From: Candidatus Aenigmatarchaeota archaeon
GTDB lineage: Archaea; Aenigmatarchaeota; Aenigmatarchaeia; Aenigmatarchaeales; JACQIB01
DNA: 64,000 nucleotides
Assembly (NCBI GenBank): GCA_016198755.1
Contig: JACQIB010000005.1
Span: 112,931-176,930 of the forward strand
Direction of reading: 5' to 3'
Position numbers and translations under genes: made by a program. Shown piece after piece: positions 28,413 to 38,489 of the stretch. The notes beneath the pieces were generated by a model, which was given only the letters and a program-made list of their open reading frames with translations, did not search any database and was not told where the DNA came from. Position 1 is the stretch's first letter; every line of letters starts with the position of its first letter.

Positions 28413-29024
28413 ATGGGCGGAAGAGAAATGAAGGTGAATTTTGTGCGGGTATCAGATCCAATGTTTCTTACTACAGATCATGGATACCATGTCTGGGTGG
28501 ATTCACTTAAGCCCTTTGTGAAATTAACTGGAGTAGTCGAGGGTAAAACAGTATATCCAAGGGAAGTGCGGGGAGGGTATGCTACAGATCCAAAGCTGGG
28601 AAGGTCTGCCTCTGGATTGGATAGGGTAGATAGAAGAGCAATGGATATTTTTAAGGAAATATTGCTAGCCGAAAGGGTTAGATATGTTGAGGATGATATG
28701 GAGCCTCATGTAGAGGGTATAGACATTAAAAGTTTGGCTGGAAAGTTTAATTTTTCTCATGGGGGAACAGAATACAAAGCTGTGCCCAGATGGTTTTTGC
28801 TTGGGTATTCTCCGGATCATGCTCTTTCTTTAACTCTGGCTCCGGGTACTCCTGATAGATTACGTCTAACAACTGTCTACCAATATAGCAACAAGGGTGT
28901 TGAAGACAGAAGTCAGTTTAATAGAGCTGTTAGAAAAGTTGTTCCTGCTGATGTACATTTCGGTGTTGTACCATTTCCAAAGGGCAAAGCCACTGTTGTT
29001 CCGCCTCCATTTATTATTCACTAA
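28413..29024 (+). CDS. Hypothetical protein
   Basis: Open frame about 200 aa; start uncertain (28413 or 28431). Confidence 0.5.
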   Translation: MGGREMKVNFVRVSDPMFLTTDHGYHVWVDSLKPFVKLTGVVEGKTVYPREVRGGYATDPKLGRSASGLDRVDRRAMDIFKEILLAERVRYVEDDMEPHVEGIDIKSLAGKFNFSHGGTEYKAVPRWFLLGYSPDHALSLTLAPGTPDRLRLTTVYQYSNKGVEDRSQFNRAVRKVVPADVHFGVVPFPKGKATVVPPPFIIH

Positions 29025-29105
29025 ACCGGAAGCTGCAGGAAAGGTTTATAAACGTTCTCTGATATTAGAGTGCAGCTTGAAAGCCATTGGGCTGATGTGA
29101 GAAAT

Positions 29106-29609
29106 ATGGGGTTTACAAAGTATTTGAGGCAGAATTGGGGCTCTGAAGAGCAGAAAGAGCTAATGAGAGGGAGGCTTATTTCTTGGAGAAAGGAAGGGAC
29201 TGTTAAGAGGATTGAAAGGCCAACAAGGCTGGACAGGGCTCATTCTTTGGGATGGAAAGCTAAGCAGGGATTTTTTATTGTAAGGGTTAAGATTGGAAAG
29301 GGAACTAGCAAGAGAGAGAAACCAGCTGGTGGAAGGAAGCCTTCGAAAGCTGGAATGACTTCCATGAACCCTAAAAGAAGTTTGCAGGCTATTGCTGAAG
29401 GGAGAGCCAGCAGAAAGTTTCCGAATGCTGAAGTTTTGAACAGCTATTATATGGCTGAGGATGGAAAGCAAAAATGGTTTGAAGTTATTCTTGTAGACAG
29501 ATCTCATCCAGCTATTATTTCAGACAGAACAGTAGGATGGATTGCTAATGTAAGGGGAAGGAGTGAGAGAGGATTGACTTCTGCAGGTAAAAAAAGCAGG
29601 GATTTGTAA
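29106..29609 (+). CDS. rpl15e: 50S ribosomal protein L15e
   Basis: MGFTKYLRQNW...PTRLDRAHSLGWKAKQGFFIVRVKIGKG. Confidence 0.95.
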   Translation: MGFTKYLRQNWGSEEQKELMRGRLISWRKEGTVKRIERPTRLDRAHSLGWKAKQGFFIVRVKIGKGTSKREKPAGGRKPSKAGMTSMNPKRSLQAIAEGRASRKFPNAEVLNSYYMAEDGKQKWFEVILVDRSHPAIISDRTVGWIANVRGRSERGLTSAGKKSRDL

Positions 29610-29661
29610 ATATTTTGAAGCATACAAATTATTATAAATAAGTTTGCAGCTATATTTGAGG

Positions 29662-30126
29662 ATGGTTAATGGTATTCTAAGGGAAGGTATAAAACCGTTA
29701 GCGATTGCTGGATGGATGAATGTTGGTGTAAGAGAAGTAGACAGAAGAGTGGGTGTTGGGGTATACGAGAGGGTGGAGCTTGAACATGGACCGCCCGCTG
29801 TTCCTACTGCACGGTGCAGTGTTTCACCAGCTCCACTAACTTCTCTTGGAAGTATGAGCCCATATTTGGTTTTTCTTGCCGAACATCATGCCAGGGATAG
29901 TGAATTGAGAATAGGATTGTATGTTCCGCCTGCAAAATATACAAGCTTGGCTGGGTTTACAGTAGACACGCCTCTGCAAATATTGTTTGATGGGAATAGG
30001 TTAAGGGTGGAACATTCTGAAAGGGGGTTCGAGCATGTGGGAGAAGGTGTCATAAAGAGGTCCTGTATACCAGAGAGTATCATTGGAGTGGAAACTGAAG
30101 CAGCAGAACCTGTTGCAGGTGCCTAG
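29662..30126 (+). CDS. Hypothetical protein
   Basis: Open frame; ATG at 29662; between L15e and RNase P genes. Confidence 0.5.
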   Translation: MVNGILREGIKPLAIAGWMNVGVREVDRRVGVGVYERVELEHGPPAVPTARCSVSPAPLTSLGSMSPYLVFLAEHHARDSELRIGLYVPPAKYTSLAGFTVDTPLQILFDGNRLRVEHSERGFEHVGEGVIKRSCIPESIIGVETEAAEPVAGA

Positions 30127-30166
30127 TTTCAGGTGGGTTTTTATTCTTGCCTGAGAAAGCTTTTGT

Positions 30167-30895
30167 ATGGCACAGTTTTATGACTTGTGTGTTAGAAGCC
30201 CGTTTTCAGGCGGGCAGAGCTCGCTGGCTGAGATAGTAAAGGCTGGGGAGAAGTTTGGGTTTTCAGGGATTTGTATAGTGGATAATTTTAGGGATTTGGC
30301 TGGGTTAGGGGAACTGAAAGCTGCAGTTGAAAAAGCAAGAGCTGGAACAAAGCTGGATATTGCTATAGGCGCTGAGATAAGGGTTGATTCTGTGCAGGAG
30401 CTAAAGAAAGTTGTGGAACAGGTAAGGGAAAGAGTGGAAGTTCTTATTGTTAGTGGGGGGGATTACAATATTAATCGCGCGGCGTGCGAGGATTCGAGAG
30501 TGGATATTCTTTTACATCCGGAAGCCGGAAGGATTGACTCTGGGTTGGATGAGACTTGTGCAGAAGCTGCACAAAAAAACAGCGTTGCAATGGGATTTAG
30601 TTTTAAAGAACTTTTGAACAGCTTCAGAAAACAACGGGCTAAAATACTGGAAAGTATTGGAACAAATGCGCAGCTTTTGGAAAAAACAAAGGGGTTGGGG
30701 GTTGCTGTTTCCTCTGCTTCTTCTGTCTGGGAAATGAGGGAACCGCGCCAGCTGGCTTCTGTACTGACTGCACTGGGATTTGAGCTTTCCGCGGCTCTTA
30801 GAATGGTGTCTGAAAATCCTGTATGGATACTTGAAAAGAACAGGAAGGTTTTGGCTGGGAAAAGAATAACAGAGGGGGTTGAGATAGTTGGCTGA
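30167..30895 (+). CDS. rnp3: Ribonuclease P protein component 3 (Rpp30)
   Basis: TIM-barrel protein with YDLCVRSPFSGGQSSLAEIVKAGEKFGFSGICIVDN, followed directly by Pop5. Confidence 0.88.
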   Translation: MAQFYDLCVRSPFSGGQSSLAEIVKAGEKFGFSGICIVDNFRDLAGLGELKAAVEKARAGTKLDIAIGAEIRVDSVQELKKVVEQVRERVEVLIVSGGDYNINRAACEDSRVDILLHPEAGRIDSGLDETCAEAAQKNSVAMGFSFKELLNSFRKQRAKILESIGTNAQLLEKTKGLGVAVSSASSVWEMREPRQLASVLTALGFELSAALRMVSENPVWILEKNRKVLAGKRITEGVEIVG

Positions 30896-31358
30896 TTTTC
30901 CTGAAAAAACAGAACCGAGACCAAACAGGCTTTCCCCAACTCTTAGGGATAAGAAAAGGTATCTTGCATTTTATGTGGAAAGGGGCGGGGATGTACAGTT
31001 TATGGATTTGCTGAATGCTATCTGGCAGGGTATACTTGGATTTTTAGGGGAGCTGGGAACTGCAAAGGCTGGGATTTGGATTTTAAAAACTACATGGGAT
31101 GAACAGAGAAGAATGGGACTGATAAAGTGTAATAACACTTCTGTGGAAGAGGTAAGGGCTGCGCTTTCTGTTGTAAACAGGGTTGGGGATGTTCCTGTTA
31201 CTGTAACTGTTGTTGGGGTTTCAGGAACTATTAAGGGTGCGAAGAAGAAGTTTTTCGGTGAGAGAGATTTAATGAGCTTTGCTGGAACTGCTCCTGTGCA
31301 GACTGCAGAGATAGAAGAAGAGGAGGGGGGAGAAGAGGAGGAAGGAGAACTTTTCTGA
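30888..31358 (+). CDS. rnp2: Ribonuclease P protein component 2 (Pop5)
   Basis: LSPTLRDKKRYLAFYV...GTAKAGIWILKTTWDEQRRMGLIKC; overlaps Rpp30; acidic tail. Confidence 0.88.
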   Translation: MADFPEKTEPRPNRLSPTLRDKKRYLAFYVERGGDVQFMDLLNAIWQGILGFLGELGTAKAGIWILKTTWDEQRRMGLIKCNNTSVEEVRAALSVVNRVGDVPVTVTVVGVSGTIKGAKKKFFGERDLMSFAGTAPVQTAEIEEEEGGEEEEGELF

Positions 31359-31367
31359 GGTGGAAAA

Positions 31368-31976
31368 ATGGAACCTGATATTATTGCTGTTGTTGTTCAC
31401 AGGGGATTTGTTTATGCTGATACTTTCATGAGCATTTGGGACATGAAAAAGCCTGGAAAATTCAGGTTAGCTTCTGTTAAAGGGGGCATGCTGGATACTG
31501 CTAGGAACAGGGCAGTGCAGGAATTTTTAAGGGATACAAAAGCTACACATCTGTTTTTTGTGGATTCTGATATGGTTTTGCCAGCTGATGGGCTGGTAAA
31601 GCTTTTAGCACATGGAAAGAGTATTGTTTCTGGTATTTATTTCAAAAAAGAAAATCCATATTACCCTGTTATTTGCAGGGAAGCTGGGAAAGGGTATGAG
31701 CCTGTTGAGGACTATACTGAAGGGTTGATAGAAATAGATGGGTGTGGGGCTGGCTGTTTGTTGATTTCAAGGGAAGCTGCTGAAACTATATTGAAAATTG
31801 TGGGGGAGGAAAATGGCTTTCCAGCGTTCTTTAGTTTTGCGCATGGGATTAGCGAGGATTTTTGGTTTTGTGAGAAAGCAAAGGAAGCTGGTTTAAAGAT
31901 TTTCTGTGATACAACCGTTAAGTGCGGGCATTTAACAGAAAATGCTGTTACTGAAAGGGACTGGAAGGGAAAATAA
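31368..31976 (+). CDS. Glycosyltransferase-like protein
   Basis: ATHLFFVDSDMVLPADGLVKLL DxD-type motif, FSFAHGISEDFWFCEKAKEAGLKIFCD. Confidence 0.75.
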   Translation: MEPDIIAVVVHRGFVYADTFMSIWDMKKPGKFRLASVKGGMLDTARNRAVQEFLRDTKATHLFFVDSDMVLPADGLVKLLAHGKSIVSGIYFKKENPYYPVICREAGKGYEPVEDYTEGLIEIDGCGAGCLLISREAAETILKIVGEENGFPAFFSFAHGISEDFWFCEKAKEAGLKIFCDTTVKCGHLTENAVTERDWKGK

Positions 31977-32029
31977 GACATTGTATAAAGCTTTATAAAC
32001 TTCCTGCTATATAGGAATTCAAGGTTCTT

Positions 32030-32743
32030 ATGGAAGCAATGCCAGAATTCATGGGATATGATAGAGCTATAGTAACCTTTTCCCCTGATGGGAGGCTCTT
32101 TCAGGTAGAGTATGCAAGAGAGGCTGTTAAGAGGGGAACAACTTCTTTGGGTCTTATTTACAGGGATGGAGTTGTTTTTGCTGCTATGAGGCCTTTAGAG
32201 GAACTTGCTATACCAAATACTGGTTCTGATAAGATACACCAGATAGATGATAATTTAGGAACTGCTATATCGGGATTTTTGGCAGATGGCAGGGTTTTGG
32301 TGGATGCTGCAAGGGTAAAGGCACAGGTTTATCGTTTAACTTATGATGAAGTTTTGAATGTTACAGGAGTTGTAAAAGATATTTCTGACAGGATGCAGTT
32401 GTTTACACAATATGGAGGAGTAAGGCCTTTTGGAGTGGCTTTGTTGGTGGGAGGTGTGGATGAGAAGGGACCGCAGTTGTTTGAAGTTGATCCTTCCTCA
32501 GCATTCTACAGCTGGAAAGCACAGGCTATTGGAAAGGGATTTGCAGAGGCTATAAAAATTCTGAAAAAGGAATGGAAGGAAGGGTTGGGAGAGGAGGAGG
32601 CAATAAAGATTGCTCTCACTGCCCTAAAGGCTGGGGAGAAGGGAATAAAACCAATGGAAATTGAGCTTTCTGTTATAGATGGAAAAGGATTTAGAAAGTA
32701 TGCTGGAGAAGAAGGAGTAAAGTTTATCAAGAAATATATGTAA
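32030..32743 (+). CDS. psmA: Proteasome alpha subunit
   Basis: YDRAIVTFSPDGRLFQVEYAREAVKRGTTSLG. Confidence 0.97.
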   Translation: MEAMPEFMGYDRAIVTFSPDGRLFQVEYAREAVKRGTTSLGLIYRDGVVFAAMRPLEELAIPNTGSDKIHQIDDNLGTAISGFLADGRVLVDAARVKAQVYRLTYDEVLNVTGVVKDISDRMQLFTQYGGVRPFGVALLVGGVDEKGPQLFEVDPSSAFYSWKAQAIGKGFAEAIKILKKEWKEGLGEEEAIKIALTALKAGEKGIKPMEIELSVIDGKGFRKYAGEEGVKFIKKYM

Positions 32744-32784
32744 TTTTTCTGGGCTATAAATAGTTTTTCTAAGAAAGGTTTTGA

Positions 32785-33393
32785 ATGCTACCTAAGCTTG
32801 CACTTGATTTGGATGGAACTTTAGCTGATTTGCATTCTGTTATTTTGCCGGAAGTTTCAGCTGAAACAGGGAAGGTTATTACAGCCAATATGATAACCAG
32901 CTGGAAAGCGCTGGCTAGGTACACTGGTAAGTCTTCAGAGGGTTGGAGATATGAGCAGGTATGGGACAAGTATAAGGATAGAGTAGAAGTTATACAGCCG
33001 TATGAACGCGGGCTGGATAGATTAACAGAAAGATTAGGAAAAGTTGCGGAAGTGGATATTGTAACAGCTCATGAGGAAGGTTCGAGGGAGCCTATCAGTG
33101 AATGGCTGGGACTGTATGGAGTAAAATATAGGGAACTTGTTATAGTTCCTTTAAAATCTAATAAAGAGGAGTTGTGTAGACATGGGATTTTTGTGGATGA
33201 TAGTGACAGCCTTGCAAGAAGGATTCAGGAAAAGCAGAGAGTAAGAAGAGTTACGGGAGATCAGGAAAGGCTGTTGGAATGTTTTCTGTATGATCAGCCT
33301 TACAATAGGGGAATTGAAAATGGGAACGGGGTTTCAAGAGTTAGAAGCCTTTTGGAAGTTGTTGAGATTTTAGAAGGAAGGGCTGAGGCATAA
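32785..33393 (+). CDS. HAD-like 5'(3')-nucleotidase family protein
   Basis: LALDLDGTLADLHSVI; GIFVDDSDSLARRI. Confidence 0.75.
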   Translation: MLPKLALDLDGTLADLHSVILPEVSAETGKVITANMITSWKALARYTGKSSEGWRYEQVWDKYKDRVEVIQPYERGLDRLTERLGKVAEVDIVTAHEEGSREPISEWLGLYGVKYRELVIVPLKSNKEELCRHGIFVDDSDSLARRIQEKQRVRRVTGDQERLLECFLYDQPYNRGIENGNGVSRVRSLLEVVEILEGRAEA

Positions 33394-33426
33394 ACCTATT
33401 TTAACCTGTGCGCACAAATTGCCCGC

Positions 33427-34125
33427 ATGGTTTCAGTGGATAAGGCTGTTATTGCAAGGATAAACAAAGCTGGAAAAAAGTATGAGGTTCTTGTGGATCC
33501 TGAGCTGGCTTTAGCTTTCAGAGGAGGGAAAGCTGTTGAAGCTGGAAGTTTGCTTGCAGTGGAGGAGGTTTTTGAGGATGTTGGGAAGGGAACCAGAGCT
33601 GCTGCTGCTGATTTAACAAAAGCTTTTGGAACTGGAAATGCAAAGGATGTGTGCCTGAAAATTGTAAAGGAAGGGGAGGTTCAGTTAACAACTGAACAGA
33701 GAAGGAAAATGCAGGAAGAGAGGGAGAGGGCTGTTGCAGCTATTATTTCAAAGCAGGGAGTTAATCCGCAGACAGGAGCTCCGCACCCTATAGACAGGGT
33801 TCTGAGGGCAATGGAACAGGCAAAAGCCAGAGTTAGTATAGAGCGCTCAGCAGAAGAGCAGGTGGAAGCTGTGTTAAAAATTGTACAAACTGTTATACCA
33901 GTTAAAATAGAGAAAGTGCAGGTTGCGATAAAAATACCTGCTCAGTATTCTGGAAGAGGTGCAGGGATTGTAAGGGAGTTTGGATACCCTCAGAGGGAGG
34001 AATATTCTGGAGATGGATCCTATTTGTGTGTTTTAGAGCTTTCAGCTGGAATGCAGCAGGATCTTTTCAGCAAATTAAATTCTCTTACACACGGGGATGT
34101 TCAGATAAAGCCAATTAAAAAGTAA
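33427..34125 (+). CDS. sdo1: Ribosome maturation protein SBDS
   Basis: Three-domain SBDS pattern; ...EGEVQLTTEQRRKMQEE...INPQTGAPHPIDRV-like motif. Confidence 0.95.
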   Translation: MVSVDKAVIARINKAGKKYEVLVDPELALAFRGGKAVEAGSLLAVEEVFEDVGKGTRAAAADLTKAFGTGNAKDVCLKIVKEGEVQLTTEQRRKMQEERERAVAAIISKQGVNPQTGAPHPIDRVLRAMEQAKARVSIERSAEEQVEAVLKIVQTVIPVKIEKVQVAIKIPAQYSGRGAGIVREFGYPQREEYSGDGSYLCVLELSAGMQQDLFSKLNSLTHGDVQIKPIKK

Positions 34126-34181
34126 GGCATTTGCCGATGTATAAATTTTGTTTATAAGCCTTATAGTTAGTAGTTTATTTT

Positions 34182-34553
34182 ATGGGTGGATTGGATCCGG
34201 AAACAAAAGCTGCTGCAGATAGATTAGTAGATAAGTTCTTTGGAACTCCTGGATTTGTTTATTTGGACTTAGCTGAAATTGGTAAAAGACTTGGTAACGA
34301 TGGAGCTGCATATGCATGTGCTCGCATAGGAGATGGTATAAAAAAACAAGTTGTTGCTGGAAAAGCACGAGAAACACGCGGAAGTCCAGCTGATGATGGA
34401 AGCAGCATGCTGCCTGGTTCAACATTTATGTTAGCTTATGATAATACAAAAGAAACTGGAGATCCATGGTATCATTGGGAACAGGATATGAGTGATCCAT
34501 GGGCTGTTTCTAGAATGACGCGGATTGGAAGTGAACCAGTTACTTTACATTAG
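34182..34553 (+). CDS. Hypothetical protein inserted in exosome operon region
   Basis: 123 aa open frame with upstream TATA-like sequence. Confidence 0.5.
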   Translation: MGGLDPETKAAADRLVDKFFGTPGFVYLDLAEIGKRLGNDGAAYACARIGDGIKKQVVAGKARETRGSPADDGSSMLPGSTFMLAYDNTKETGDPWYHWEQDMSDPWAVSRMTRIGSEPVTLH

Positions 34554-34693
34554 ACTTGAATGTATTATAGTTCAATATTTTTTGGAGAGCGGTAGCTTTA
34601 AATAGTTCTCAGGGGAAGAAGTGAGCAGTAAATTGGTTGGGCTGAATGGTACAGTTTGTTCTTCGGTCCTGCCTTTTGAAGGAAGGGAAAAAC

Positions 34694-35464
34694 ATGGTTG
34701 AGCTAAAAACTGTGAAATCAGAATTGGTAGCAAAAGAGAGAGATATAGTTTCACCTGGGGATTTGCTTGCACGCGGGTTAGATTTTCTGCCTGGTTCCGG
34801 AGCTTATAGAGCCGGACAGGAAATAAAGAGCAAATATTTGGGTTTGGTTAAGACAAAAGACAGGCTTGTTATTGTTGTGCCTTTGTCCGGAGTTTATATT
34901 CCAAAGTCCGGAGATGGGGTAATAGCTTTTATAGAGGATATGCAGCCTACTTTCTGGATAACAAACATAAACAGTCCATATGATGCAATTTTGCAGGTTG
35001 GAGAAGCTGTGAGTGAGTATGTGGAACAGGGAGCTGATATTTCTGTATATTATGATATTGGGGAAGTGATATACGCAAAAGTTCTGGATGTTACAAGAGG
35101 GAAGCAAGTTAGATTAACAATGAATGATTATAAGGCCAAAAAATTAGTTGGTGGTAGATTGTTAACAATAACCCCATCAAAGGTTCCAAGGGTTATTGGA
35201 AAAGAGGGTTCTATGATTGAGGTTATTAGAAGCAAGACTGGAACTATGCTTACTGTTGGGCAGAATGGGCTTGTTTGGCTTAAGGGAGGATATGAGGGGC
35301 TGGCTACAAAAGCTGTTTTAATGATTGAAAAGGAAGCTCACACTGAAGGGTTGACTGACAGGGTAACGGAGTTCCTTGAGAATGAGCTGGCTGCTGCCGG
35401 ATTAAAGCCGCCTGCAGCGGAAGTTAAAATGATAAAGAAAGTTAGAGGGGAAGAAAATGAGTAA
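34694..35464 (+). CDS. rrp4: Exosome subunit Rrp4
   Basis: IVSPGDLLARG...; S1 region; KH domain KVPRVIGKEGSMIEVI. Confidence 0.94.
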   Translation: MVELKTVKSELVAKERDIVSPGDLLARGLDFLPGSGAYRAGQEIKSKYLGLVKTKDRLVIVVPLSGVYIPKSGDGVIAFIEDMQPTFWITNINSPYDAILQVGEAVSEYVEQGADISVYYDIGEVIYAKVLDVTRGKQVRLTMNDYKAKKLVGGRLLTITPSKVPRVIGKEGSMIEVIRSKTGTMLTVGQNGLVWLKGGYEGLATKAVLMIEKEAHTEGLTDRVTEFLENELAAAGLKPPAAEVKMIKKVRGEENE

Positions 35465-36185
35465 GATTGGAGCTCCTGAAAAGCTTATTGTAAACGGGAA
35501 AAGGCTGGATGGAAGGGAATTGAAAGATTTCAGGCCTATAGTTTTGGAGTCTGGAAACCTGAAAAGAGCCCTTGGTTCAGGACTTTTCAATTTTGGATCA
35601 ACGCATGCTATTGCTGCTGTTTATGGTCCGCGCAACCTCCATCCCAAATGGATGCAGGATCCTTCAAGGGCTGTATTGAGATGCACCTATACTATGGCAC
35701 CATTTTCAACAACAGAAAGGAGCAGGCCTGGCCATTCAAGGAGGAGCACTGAAATTTCAAAAGTTGTTAAAGAGGCGCTCTCGCAGGTTATTTTCTTTGA
35801 GGAATTCCCGAAAGCTGTTATAGATATTTTCATAGAAATTGTACAGGCTAATGCAAGCACGCGCTGTGCAGGGTTGAATGCTGCTGCAATTGCTTTGGCT
35901 GATGCAGGAATACCAATGAGGGATTTGGTTAGCTGCTGTTCAGTAGGAAAGATAGATGGAAAGATTGCTCTGGATATGGCCGGACTGGAGGATAATTTTG
36001 GGGATGTGGATATTGCTGTTGCAACAGTTGGGGGAACTGATAAGGTTGTATTGCTTCAGCTGGATGGAATTTTGAGCAAGGAAGAGTTTTTTGAAGCAAT
36101 TGATTTGGCTGTGGATGGATGCGCAAAAATAAATGATATGCAGAAGAAAGTTTTAGTTGAAAAATACAGAGGGGAAGAAAAATGA
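35457..36185 (+). CDS. rrp41: Exosome subunit Rrp41 (RNase PH-like)
   Basis: RLDGRELKDFRPI...AVYGPRNLHPKW...RSRPGHSRRSTEIS. Confidence 0.96.
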   Translation: MSKIGAPEKLIVNGKRLDGRELKDFRPIVLESGNLKRALGSGLFNFGSTHAIAAVYGPRNLHPKWMQDPSRAVLRCTYTMAPFSTTERSRPGHSRRSTEISKVVKEALSQVIFFEEFPKAVIDIFIEIVQANASTRCAGLNAAAIALADAGIPMRDLVSCCSVGKIDGKIALDMAGLEDNFGDVDIAVATVGGTDKVVLLQLDGILSKEEFFEAIDLAVDGCAKINDMQKKVLVEKYRGEEK

Positions 36186-36952
36186 TAAACAAGAATGAAA
36201 GTTATGTGCGCAAGCTTATAGAAGATGGGACTAGGGAAGATGGAAGAGGATTGACTGATTTCAGGGAAATTTCTGTTAAAACAGGTGTTATAGAGACTGC
36301 TGAAGGATCTGCTGAAGTAAAGATTGGAAACACAATGGTTTTGGTTGGAGTTAAAATGGAAGTTAAAGAACCATATCCTGATTCTCCAAATGAGGGGGGA
36401 TTTGTTGTGGATGCAGAGTTTGTTCCTTTGGCTTCACCTGATTTTGAAAATGGGCCTCCTGGGGAAGAAGCTGTTGAGCTGGCTAGAGTAGTTGATAGAG
36501 GGATAAGGGAGAGCCATGCTGTTGATATGGAAAAGCTTTGTATTAAGGAAAAGGAAGCTGCATGGACCGTGCATATAGATATACATGTGCTTGATCATGA
36601 TGGGAATTTGATTGATGCTGCTTCTATTGGAGCAATGGCTGCATTGCTTGATACAAAAATGCCGAAATGGGATGCAGATAACAAGAAAATTATAAGGGAG
36701 CTTAAAGGGAAGCTTCCTGTTTCTGATAAGCCTGTGGAAATCACTGTTATAAAAATAGGAAACAAGCTTTTGGTTGACCCGACAGCAGAAGAGGAATCTG
36801 CATTGGATGCAAGGCTGACAGTTGCTACATTGGAAAACGGGGAGTTATGCGCAATGCAAAAGGGCGGGGATGGATACTTTACTGTTCCTGAAATACAGCA
36901 GGCTGTTGAGCTTGCGATAGATAAGGGCAAGGAACTGAGAAAGCTGTTATAG
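36182..36952 (+). CDS. rrp42: Exosome subunit Rrp42
   Basis: REDGRGLTDFREISVKTGVIETAEGSAEVKIGNT... Confidence 0.96.
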   Translation: MINKNESYVRKLIEDGTREDGRGLTDFREISVKTGVIETAEGSAEVKIGNTMVLVGVKMEVKEPYPDSPNEGGFVVDAEFVPLASPDFENGPPGEEAVELARVVDRGIRESHAVDMEKLCIKEKEAAWTVHIDIHVLDHDGNLIDAASIGAMAALLDTKMPKWDADNKKIIRELKGKLPVSDKPVEITVIKIGNKLLVDPTAEEESALDARLTVATLENGELCAMQKGGDGYFTVPEIQQAVELAIDKGKELRKLL

Positions 36953-36960
36953 GGGATTTA

Positions 36961-37236
36961 ATGGCTACAAAAAAGGTTGGATCAACAGGAAGATTTGGGC
37001 CGAGATATGGAACAAGGACAAAAAAGATAGTTGCAATAATGGAAAGCACCCAGAAAAAACCGCAGCAGTGCCCATACTGCGAGCGCATGGCACTGAAAAG
37101 GGTTGCTGCAGGCATTTGGGAGTGCAATAAATGCGGGAAGAAATTTGCTGGAGGAGCTTATTTCCCTTCGAGCGCAGTTGGTTCAGAAATGCTTAAAAGG
37201 ATGGAAGTTGAAAAGATGGAAGAGACAAGTGAATGA
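36961..37236 (+). CDS. rpl37ae: 50S ribosomal protein L37Ae
   Basis: KVGSTGRFGPRYGTRTKK...CPYCERMALKRVAAGIWECNKCGKKFAGGAY. Confidence 0.97.
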   Translation: MATKKVGSTGRFGPRYGTRTKKIVAIMESTQKKPQQCPYCERMALKRVAAGIWECNKCGKKFAGGAYFPSSAVGSEMLKRMEVEKMEETSE

Positions 37237-37237
37237 T

Positions 37238-37372
37238 ATGTACAAGTGCGTTAGTTGCATGAAAAGCATAGAATTTGATAATTTAAAGGAAAAGATACGC
37301 TGCCCTTACTGCGGGTACAGGATTATTGTAAAGGAAAGGCCGAAAACCGTAAGGAAAGTTCTTGCACGGTGA
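37238..37372 (+). CDS. rpoP: RNA polymerase subunit P (Rpb12)
   Basis: MYKCVSCMKSIEFDNLKEKIRCPYCGYRIIVKERPKTVRKVLAR. Confidence 0.92.
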   Translation: MYKCVSCMKSIEFDNLKEKIRCPYCGYRIIVKERPKTVRKVLAR

Positions 37373-37598
37373 GCAATTGAAAGCTGATATTGAAATAGAC
37401 TGCAAGGATTCTGAGATTGTTTTGAAATCTATTGAACCTGATATGGAACAGACAAAAAAGTTTTCTGTTTCTTTGAAAGCCGGAAAGGGAAAAGTTCTGC
37501 TTTCTGTCAGCTCTGAAACAATAGCAGGATTAATGGCTGGGGTTTCCAATTACCTAAAGCTTATAAGGGCTGCTGCAGAAACAGTAGAGAGGATTTAA
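37362..37598 (+). CDS. pcc1: KEOPS subunit Pcc1
   Basis: Location between rpoP and prefoldin beta; pattern DIEIDCKDSEIVLKSIEPDMEQ... Confidence 0.78.
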   Translation: MHGEQLKADIEIDCKDSEIVLKSIEPDMEQTKKFSVSLKAGKGKVLLSVSSETIAGLMAGVSNYLKLIRAAAETVERI

Positions 37599-37967
37599 AT
37601 GCCAGAAACAATATCGCTTCCGCCTGCAGCACAGCAACTTTTCATGCAGTTGCAGACTTTCCAGCAGCAGTATCAGGCTATTGTTTTGCAGAAGGAGACT
37701 ATGGGAATGCAAAAAATAGAGACTGAGAAAGCTCTCGAAGAACTGGCAAAAGTTGGAGATAAGGAAGAGGTTTACAAGGCTGTTGGACCGATTTTGGTTA
37801 AAAGCACTAAATCAGTGTTGGTTTCTGAGCTAAAGGAAAAGAAAGAGACTGGAGATTTAAGGGCTAAGTCTCTGGAAACACAGGAAAAGAAACTCAAGGA
37901 AAAGCTGGAAGAGATTCAGGGAAAACTTCAGTCTCTTTTAGTTTCACAGCAGAAAAAAGCTGCTTAA
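37599..37967 (+). CDS. pfdB: Prefoldin beta subunit
   Basis: Coiled-coil; LQTFQQQYQAIVLQKETMGMQKIETEKALEELAKV..VYKAVGPILVKS. Confidence 0.94.
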   Translation: MPETISLPPAAQQLFMQLQTFQQQYQAIVLQKETMGMQKIETEKALEELAKVGDKEEVYKAVGPILVKSTKSVLVSELKEKKETGDLRAKSLETQEKKLKEKLEEIQGKLQSLLVSQQKKAA

Positions 37968-38377
37968 GGTTTGACTGCTTCTTTCAAAACCAAATCAACG
38001 CCCGGAGGCAATCCAGCTCTCCTTCTGTCAAACACACGACCACCGGTTGTAGGTAGGGGTTTTGCACCATATGCTGGAGTTGTTGCACCATAAGCATTTC
38101 CCTTACCCATTTGTGCAATATAATCTGCAACAGCCCTATTCGTATCATCTGCAACCTTTGCTAAAACAGCTGCACCGCCACCAACAATTCTGCCTTCTCC
38201 ATTTGTTGGAAGCATAGCCACATATCCATTAATAGGATGCCTTATATCGAGATATTTATTAAATGCATCTGGATCTATAGCTGGATGTTCTTCTACCAAT
38301 ACCCTAACAGCTGCAACCCTTTTTTCATGTAAAATCTCTGAAGCAGTTCTCCCATCCAAAGTTACTGTAACTACCAT
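37964..38377 (-). CDS. Hypothetical protein
   Basis: 137 aa open frame. Confidence 0.5.
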   Translation of the reverse strand: MVVTVTLDGRTASEILHEKRVAAVRVLVEEHPAIDPDAFNKYLDIRHPINGYVAMLPTNGEGRIVGGGAAVLAKVADDTNRAVADYIAQMGKGNAYGATTPAYGAKPLPTTGGRVFDRRRAGLPPGVDLVLKEAVKP

Positions 38378-38489
38378 AGTTTCACTACTGTTAAATATAT
38401 ATTTAAACCTGCTGTTTTTACCCGCGGAAGCGAGTTATAATTCTGCAATCAGCGATGTTGGGAAGCTTTTAAAAGTTAACTGTAGAAGA

